Assembly: GCA_934096025.1 (NCBI GenBank)
Contig: CAKOLP010000020.1
Coordinates: 1 to 10,752, forward strand
DNA length: 10,752 bases
DNA from: an uncultured Bacilli bacterium
GTDB taxonomy: Bacteria; Bacillota_I; Bacilli_A; RF39; UBA660
Reading direction: 5' to 3'
The notes under the pieces are model-generated. The model was given only the letters and a program-made list of their open reading frames with translations. It was not told where the DNA came from and made no database searches. The position numbers and the translations under genes were made by a program. Below are positions 6,701-10,752 of the stretch, in pieces (the stretch's first letter is position 1; the number at the start of each line of letters is the position of its first letter).

Positions 6701-7758
6701 CATATTTAGCTGCAGTACTAGGCGAATATAAAGAAAAATTTATGAATAAAAAAATAAATTTTGATATGATAAAAGAAATGAATAATTATATTTATAATAG
6801 TGAAACAATCGATAGTAAAAATTTAAAATATGGATATGTAATTAATAGTTTAGATGAAAGATTAAATGATATAGTTTTAAAAATTTCAGAAAACTTTATT
6901 AATAAAGAAACCGGAGAAGTATTATTTAATGCTCATGAATTTAATGAAAGAGTAGAGGATACACTTTATAGAAATGATATATTGGTAAGTAGAAAAACAG
7001 AAATAAGATCTGGCAGATTTTATAAAGATACAATTTATGTAAAAGGAAAAGGTACAATTCCAATAAAGTCAAATATGCCTATAGAAATATATGGTGGTTA
7101 TTCAAATACAGAAACAAAAAAATTAGCTCTTATAGAGTATAATGACAATAAGAAAAAAATAATTGGTTTACCACTTGCTTTAGTAGCAAAAAATAACTTA
7201 GAAGAAATAAATAGGTTCATTAAAACACAGATAAATTTAAGAAAGAATTCTACATATTCTATTTTAAAAGATTCAATACCTTTTGAATCAGAATTTATAT
7301 ATAATAATCAAAAAGTATTTGTTAAAGGTTATAGTGTTGGAAATAAAAATTGCGAACTATCTAATGCAGTTCAGTTAAAAATAAATAAAGATAATATGAA
7401 AATATGGAAATACGCACTTGAATATATATTAAATGATAAGAAAAGTTATATAGAATATGCAGAAAAGTATGCAAATGATATTTATGAGTTTTTAATTAAT
7501 TTAGACATGTTTCCACTGTTTGAAAAAGAAATACAGAAAATAACTAATAAAATTAATTTCAATAATTTGCAGTTGAATCAAAAAAAGAAAGTTATAAAAG
7601 AACTTTTTAAAATGTATCACTGTAATAGTATTAATGCAAATTTATCTGAATTTGGCATTGGAGATAGAATAGGTAGATTAAGTGGAAATAACATAACTAC
7701 CGGTACAATTATTTCAAAATCTGTAACGGGAATAAGAGAGAATAGATATGAGTTTTAG
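3727..7758 (+). CDS. cas9: Cas9, type II-A RNA-guided DNA endonuclease
   Basis: Cas9 uses a crRNA:tracrRNA pair to cut both strands of invading DNA and also helps select spacers with a proper PAM. At 1343 aa it is close to S. pyogenes Cas9 (1368). Visible in order: RuvC-I with D12 (IGLDIGTTSVGW), an Arg-rich bridge helix (about 53-77), the helical recognition lobe (about 78-730), RuvC-II with E776 (IVIEMSR), the HNH domain with D856, H857 and N880 (VDHIIPRT, DDSIDNK), RuvC-III with H987, H988 and D991 (HHAKDAYLAAV), and a C-terminal PAM-interacting domain ending SVTGIRENRYEF. All catalytic residues are present. The tail stops about eight residues earlier than S. pyogenes Cas9, which continues IDLSQLGGD. 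The ribosome binding site GGAGG (3716-3720) lies 6 nt before the ATG. The 3' end overlaps cas1 by 11 nt. Type II-A is set by the csn2 gene downstream. Confidence 0.98.
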   Translation: MKKIKNYNIGLDIGTTSVGWSVVECDNQKVMRKGNQKLWGVRLFDEAITAEDRRKKRNTRRRYDRRRERIKLLQDEFKDEINKIDPLFFQKLRESKYHEKDSINKKIILTKAEKKELKDYQNKYKTIYHLRNELINNPDKQDIRLVYLAIHHIIKYRGNFLFQESNFNTDNLNIKEKLNELFQSLLNNIQDLEIPDEYEEILNLDKIEKDMLQKSKNDIKVLLKEDLEDITNKNFATEFGKLMVGNKANINKMLMIENANKLEISFSGTDYDDKYDEYQSVLQDKIEILDILKQIYDSVFIKKLFRWENNASISNLMVKYYNQHKEDLTFLKDIFRNNRSLYNKLFRSNKDTCLYEKYITNKIDYDEFKKEINKLLEESFTKEEATIKQDLLNKYSLDVKKRIENGDFLPRITTTDNGKYPYQLNKAELIKIIENQGKYYPFLLEKVDNDKVYKIVKLLEFRIPYYVGPLGKNGDNVWLERKVENVKITPYNFEEVVDKEKTTEEFIRRMMSHCTYLLNEYALANNSILYSKFKVMNELKQIKINDRKIELEFQQQLLKDFFMKTSGSITEKKFINYLIASGQYNMDNSNLKITGYSADNKFANNMQPYIDFFGDDGIFENTNYEINDAEQIIEWITIFEDKDILEKKVRDHYKELSENQVKKIVKKKYTGWGSLSKKLLTTKYYKDKETELYKSILDLMEETDENFMQIINNDKYNFQQMIQKLNNRKENSKLNYSVVEELATSPATKRGIYQSLKVVEELVNYIGYEPKNIVIEMSRSDDEKVRKDTRRDYIKKLYEGCKDSIEDYKKLKHELNTHEITSQKLFLYFIQEGKCLYSGEPLNIEDIENQSLYEVDHIIPRTLIKDDSIDNKALVLRKCNQDKKASYVLPSKYRNTYQKNWWKHLKDNGLISAKKFHNLIREKYSDEDIEGFINRQLVETRQITKHVANILKNYHKNSNVVYLKADLSHNYREKYDLFKFRDINDYHHAKDAYLAAVLGEYKEKFMNKKINFDMIKEMNNYIYNSETIDSKNLKYGYVINSLDERLNDIVLKISENFINKETGEVLFNAHEFNERVEDTLYRNDILVSRKTEIRSGRFYKDTIYVKGKGTIPIKSNMPIEIYGGYSNTETKKLALIEYNDNKKKIIGLPLALVAKNNLEEINRFIKTQINLRKNSTYSILKDSIPFESEFIYNNQKVFVKGYSVGNKNCELSNAVQLKINKDNMKIWKYALEYILNDKKSYIEYAEKYANDIYEFLINLDMFPLFEKEIQKITNKINFNNLQLNQKKKVIKELFKMYHCNSINANLSEFGIGDRIGRLSGNNITTGTIISKSVTGIRENRYEF

Positions 7759-8620
7759 AACAGTAGTTATCACAAGACAATCTAAAATTAGTTATAAAAA
7801 TAGATTTCTTGTAGTAAAACAAGAAAATGATGAAAAATACATTCATTTATCAGAAATAGATACAATAATAGTAGATTCTATATCTGTATCTATTTCTGTA
7901 TATTTATTAAAAGAACTTGCAGATAACAAAATTAATATCATATTTTGTGATGAAAAGCATAATCCTTTTGGAGAAATCGTACCATATTACTCGAAGCACA
8001 ATACAAGCAAGATGATTAAAGAACAGATAAAATGGAAAGTAATTGATAAAGATAAATTGTGGTCTGAAATAGTTAAAAATAAGATCATGAATCAGGCTTT
8101 ATTATTAAAAAAAATAAAGTCTGATAAATATAAATTAGTATTAAGCTATATCGATGAAGTAGTTGATGGTGATAAAACAAATAGAGAGGGCCACGCTGCT
8201 AAAGTATATTTTAATGCACTATATGGGAATAACTTCGTTAGAAATGCAGATGATCAAATAAATGTGGCATTAAACTATGGATATGCCATATTACTATCCA
8301 CTATAAATAAAGAAATAATAAATAATGGTTATTTAACACAACTTGGAATACATCATAAAAATGAATTTAATGAATTTAATTTAACTTGTGATTTAATGGA
8401 ACCATTTAGAATAGTAATAGATAATTTTGTATATTATAATCAAGATAGAAAACTAGATACCACATATAAATTAGATATAGTTAATATTTTAAATTCTACA
8501 TTTAAATATCAAGGTAAAAATTATACTTTAAAAGATATAATAAAAATGTATGTAAAAAATTCTCTAGATTCTATTAATAATTCTGAAAACTATAAGGAAT
8601 TTGTGTATTATGAGGGATAG
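7748..8620 (+). CDS. cas1: Cas1 integrase, type II-A
   Basis: Cas1 is the metal-dependent integrase that, with Cas2, inserts new spacers at the leader-repeat junction. The 290-aa protein has the usual II-A length. An N-terminal beta domain (about 1-75, SKISYKNRFLVVKQ, IDTIIVDS) precedes the helical catalytic domain. The catalytic residues are visible: E147 in NREGHAAKVYFNALYG, His202 or 203 in LTQLGIHHKNEF, and E218 in CDLMEPFR. The start is the ATG at 7748, inside the last codons of cas9 (11-nt overlap), so translation is probably coupled. The 3' end overlaps cas2. It acts together with Cas2, Csn2 and Cas9 encoded in the same unit. No missing or altered key residue was seen. Confidence 0.97.
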   Translation: MSFRTVVITRQSKISYKNRFLVVKQENDEKYIHLSEIDTIIVDSISVSISVYLLKELADNKINIIFCDEKHNPFGEIVPYYSKHNTSKMIKEQIKWKVIDKDKLWSEIVKNKIMNQALLLKKIKSDKYKLVLSYIDEVVDGDKTNREGHAAKVYFNALYGNNFVRNADDQINVALNYGYAILLSTINKEIINNGYLTQLGIHHKNEFNEFNLTCDLMEPFRIVIDNFVYYNQDRKLDTTYKLDIVNILNSTFKYQGKNYTLKDIIKMYVKNSLDSINNSENYKEFVYYEG

Positions 8621-8930
8621 AATTATGAGAACAATTGTATTTTTTGATCTACCAAATGTATATTCAAAAGATAAAAGAGCATATCTGATGTTTAGAAAGT
8701 TTTTAATTAATGAGGGATTCATTATGATGCAAGAATCTGTTTATTCAAAAATTGTATTAAATTCTCAACAGTCAATTGCATTAGTGGATAGGATTAGAAA
8801 AAAAGCTCCTAAAAAAGGTATCATTCAAGTTATGAATATAACAGAAAAACAATATTCTCAAATAGAATTCATAACAGGAACAAGTAATAGCAAAATAATA
8901 AATAATGAAGAAAGATTAATAGTATTATGA
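8610..8930 (+). CDS. cas2: Cas2, type II-A adaptation protein
   Basis: Cas2 dimers bridge two Cas1 dimers in the spacer integration complex. The 106-aa product shows the ferredoxin-like start MRTIVFFDLP with the conserved Asp (D13), then KRAYLMFRKFLINEGFIMMQ and SVYSKIVLN, typical of type II-A Cas2, and PKKG followed by a C-terminal strand (EERLIVL). I chose ATG 8610 because it gives the five extra N-terminal residues seen before the first strand in S. pyogenes Cas2, and because AAGGAA (8594-8599) precedes it. ATG 8625 with GAGGG (8612-8616) is also possible. The TTG at 8601 has no support. It overlaps cas1 by 11 nt and csn2 by 4 nt (ATGA). The start is the only uncertain point. Confidence 0.94.
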   Translation: MRDRIMRTIVFFDLPNVYSKDKRAYLMFRKFLINEGFIMMQESVYSKIVLNSQQSIALVDRIRKKAPKKGIIQVMNITEKQYSQIEFITGTSNSKIINNEERLIVL

Positions 8931-9604
8931 AAATAAAAATAGACTTTATTGATTCAGTAATGGACTTTGATATATCTAATATCTATTCTTTTGAAATACA
9001 TAATAAAAAATATTTATATAGAATATCATCTTTATTTTATTCGGTATGTAATGGTGATTTATCAGAAGAATTAGATTGTTTTGATAATGATAATAACGAA
9101 GTAAAATTAACTAATAAAATAAGAATGTTTTCTGAATATTTTGACTTTGGCTTTGATTCAAAAAAATATTCTACTGATATAACTAAATATATATTGTCAA
9201 ACATTGAACAATATGATAGCGAGAATATTCTAAAAGTTTATTCTAAATTATGTAAATTAGTAGATAACGAATTAGAAAAAACAGAATTGCCAATATCAGT
9301 TTCTATTGATGAAGGAATTGAAAATGTCATAAAAATATTTAAATTAAAAATAAATCAAAAAGATGATCTATTAGATAATTTACTTTTAATAATAGATTTA
9401 GAATGTGCACTAAATACAAATAAAATATTATGTTTTATTAACTTAAAACAGTATTTAACAAAAGAAGAATTATTAGAATTCTATAAATATGCTACTTATA
9501 ATTCTATAAAATTAATCATGATAGAATCAACTAAATATGATTATCTAAATGATTATGAAAAAATAATTATTATAGATAAAAGTTTAGATGAAATTATGAT
9601 ATAA
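8927..9604 (+). CDS. csn2: Csn2, type II-A adaptation protein
   Basis: Csn2 forms a calcium-stabilised tetrameric ring that slides on DNA ends and is needed for spacer acquisition, not interference. It defines subtype II-A. The 225-aa protein fits the short Csn2 group (S. pyogenes about 220 aa) rather than the long group above 300 aa. Recognition rests on the C-terminal half: DNLLLIIDLECALN (150-163), ILCFINLKQYLTKEELLEFY (167-186), a conserved Csn2 region, then KLIMIES (195-201) and KIIIIDKSLDEI (212-223). The N-terminal half is diverged, as is usual. The ATG at 8927 overlaps the cas2 stop as ATGA, so it is likely translated by re-initiation. It is the last cas gene; the array leader starts right after its stop. 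Confidence 0.92.
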   Translation: MKIKIDFIDSVMDFDISNIYSFEIHNKKYLYRISSLFYSVCNGDLSEELDCFDNDNNEVKLTNKIRMFSEYFDFGFDSKKYSTDITKYILSNIEQYDSENILKVYSKLCKLVDNELEKTELPISVSIDEGIENVIKIFKLKINQKDDLLDNLLLIIDLECALNTNKILCFINLKQYLTKEELLEFYKYATYNSIKLIMIESTKYDYLNDYEKIIIIDKSLDEIMI

Positions 9605-9685
9605 TATGAACAGATGAAATAGAATTTATCATTTAAGAATTACATATCTCTATCATTGTAACAATAGAATTAAAACTTATTTGAG
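9605..9685 (+). promoter_or_regulatory. CRISPR leader with leader-anchoring site
   Basis: This 81-bp AT-rich stretch separates csn2 from the first repeat. It ends with ATTTGAG (9679-9685) directly before the repeat. From memory, ATTTGAG at this place is the leader-anchoring sequence of S. thermophilus II-A arrays, where it directs Cas1-Cas2 to integrate new spacers at the first repeat. A short palindrome ATTGTAACAAT lies at 9655-9665. The array promoter should be here or in csn2. TAGAAT (9665-9670) is a possible -10, but I see no good -35. Confidence 0.75.
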
Positions 9686-10752
9686 GTTTTAGTTCTATGT
9701 CATCTTAAATGGTATTAAAACGATTAGTAGATTCACCAGCTTGAGTGGAAGGTTTTAGTTCTATGTCATCTTAAATGGTATTAAAACGTGGAATTGTAAA
9801 AATAGCACTCTGAGAATGTTTTAGTTCTATGTCATCTTAAATGGTATTAAAACATAATGCTGACGCAACTAGCACCACAATTGGTTTTAGTTCTATGTCA
9901 TCTTAAATGGTATTAAAACTTGTATTACCAAAAGTAATGGCAATGAAATGTTTTAGTTCTATGTCATCTTAAATGGTATTAAAACAATGATATAATTTAA
10001 AAAGGAGGACAAAATGTTTTAGTTCTATGTCATCTTAAATGGTATTAAAACAAATATGAGTTCTTTTTACCTACTGCTAATGTTTTAGTTCTATGTCATC
10101 TTAAATGGTATTAAAACAGCTGGAATTATGGCTATATTATTTAAATTGTTTTAGTTCTATGTCATCTTAAATGGTATTAAAACTAATAAATCCTTCTTCT
10201 TTTAAAATTCTAGGTTTTAGTTCTATGTCATCTTAAATGGTATTAAAACTATTTGATTAGCAACACCTCTCAACCAGTTGTTTTAGTTCTATGTCATCTT
10301 AAATGGTATTAAAACCTTTATAGTAATTTAATCTATAAAGAAGTAGTTTTAGTTCTATGTCATCTTAAATGGTATTAAAACAAAGAACAAGCTCATAATG
10401 TATTACATAATGTTTTAGTTCTATGTCATCTTAAATGGTATTAAAACTTAATTTATGTGCTTATTTGTTGTGGGGGAGTTTTAGTTCTATGTCATCTTAA
10501 ATGGTATTAAAACAGTAGATAACTTTGATATTTATGATGATGAGTTTTAGTTCTATGTCATCTTAAATGGTATTAAAACTGAATATATGTTCACTAAAGA
10601 ATTAGTAGCGTTTTAGTTCTATGTCATCTTAAATGGTATTAAAACGATGAATGAAAAATATTATGGCTATTATAGGTTTTAGTTCTATGTCATCTTAAAT
10701 GGTATTAAAACTTCATTACAATCTTGCATCCTTTCCTGTCAGTTTTAGTTCT
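9686..10752 (+). CRISPR. type II-A CRISPR array, 16 complete repeats plus a partial one
   Basis: The 36-bp repeat begins GTTTTAGTTCTATG and ends GGTATTAAAAC; its ends are complementary (GTTTTA/TAAAAC). Repeats start every 66 bp at 9686, 9752, 9818 and so on to 10676, and a 17th starts at 10742 and is cut by the window end. All complete copies are identical by eye, and all 16 spacers are exactly 30 bp. The orientation is set by the leader on the left, by the GTTTTAG start shared with S. pyogenes repeats, and by pairing with the minus-strand tracrRNA. The newest spacer is therefore 9722-9751. Guides would be the spacer 3' part plus the first half of the repeat after RNase III cutting. The distal end with older or degenerate repeats is not in view. 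Confidence 0.99.

Noticed and set aside
8601..8609. TTG start for cas2 at 8601
   Set aside because: It is a rare start with no ribosome binding site at proper spacing. ATG 8610 matches the family N-terminus.
3727..9604. Extra or novel effector, fusion or cas4 in the cas operon
   Set aside because: The four genes are a plain type II-A set of normal lengths, with no additional domains or unexplained frames between them.
10118..10675. Spacers 7 and 15 share the 11-mer ATTATGGCTAT
   Set aside because: The rest of the two spacers differs. In AT-rich sources this is probably chance and does not show a common protospacer.
9686..10741. Self-targeting spacers against genes in this window
   Set aside because: By eye I found no long match between any spacer and the rest of the window. 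A full genome search was not possible.
1..10752. Mycoplasma-type genetic code (TGA as Trp), given the strong AT bias
   Set aside because: Trp is encoded by TGG in Cas9 and MnmA, TGA ends cas2 at the expected length with an ATGA overlap, and the conserved proteins are full length under the standard code.

Overview
The window is very AT-rich. It uses TTA/AAA/ATA-type codons, clear AGGAGG-like ribosome binding sites and ordinary stop codons, with TGA as a stop and TGG for Trp. This suggests a low-GC member of the Bacillota (Firmicutes). A SpoIIM-like membrane protein and a Prli42-like micro-protein support that, and the SpoIIM points to a sporulating lineage or ancestor. Species cannot be named from the sequence.

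Left flank (1-3183), apparently chromosomal: the 3' end of a membrane-anchored protein of unknown function (3-362); a hairpin terminator overlapping its stop codon; an unlisted 30-aa membrane micro-protein on the minus strand (390-482); a SpoIIM-family protein (580-1197); the tRNA 2-thiouridylase MnmA (1239-2345); and a helix-turn-helix protein of unknown role with its own promoter (2416-3183).

Boundary region (3184-3726): about 350 bp with no convincing gene, containing an AT-rich hairpin, a palindrome and a possible REP-like remnant. It is followed by the tracrRNA gene on the minus strand (about 3691-3597). The tracrRNA has an anti-repeat, nexus, short hairpin and intrinsic terminator. Its promoter overlaps the cas9 ribosome binding site and start codon.

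Right part (3727-10752): a complete type II-A CRISPR-Cas locus in the order cas9, cas1, cas2, csn2, with each gene overlapping the next by 4-11 nt. After it come an 81-bp leader ending in ATTTGAG and a CRISPR array with 16 complete, identical 36-bp repeats and 16 spacers of exactly 30 bp. The array continues past the window end (a 17th repeat begins at 10742). All catalytic residues I could check are intact, so the system looks functional. Cas1, Cas2 and Csn2 (with Cas9) would acquire spacers at the leader end. The array transcript pairs with the tracrRNA, host RNase III would process the duplex, and Cas9 would use the resulting guide pair against DNA.

I see no new effector class. The most notable local structure is regulatory: the tracrRNA promoter inside the cas9 start region, a possible facing cas9 promoter carrying the same 10-mer in the same register, and a cas9 leader that would be antisense to the whole tracrRNA.
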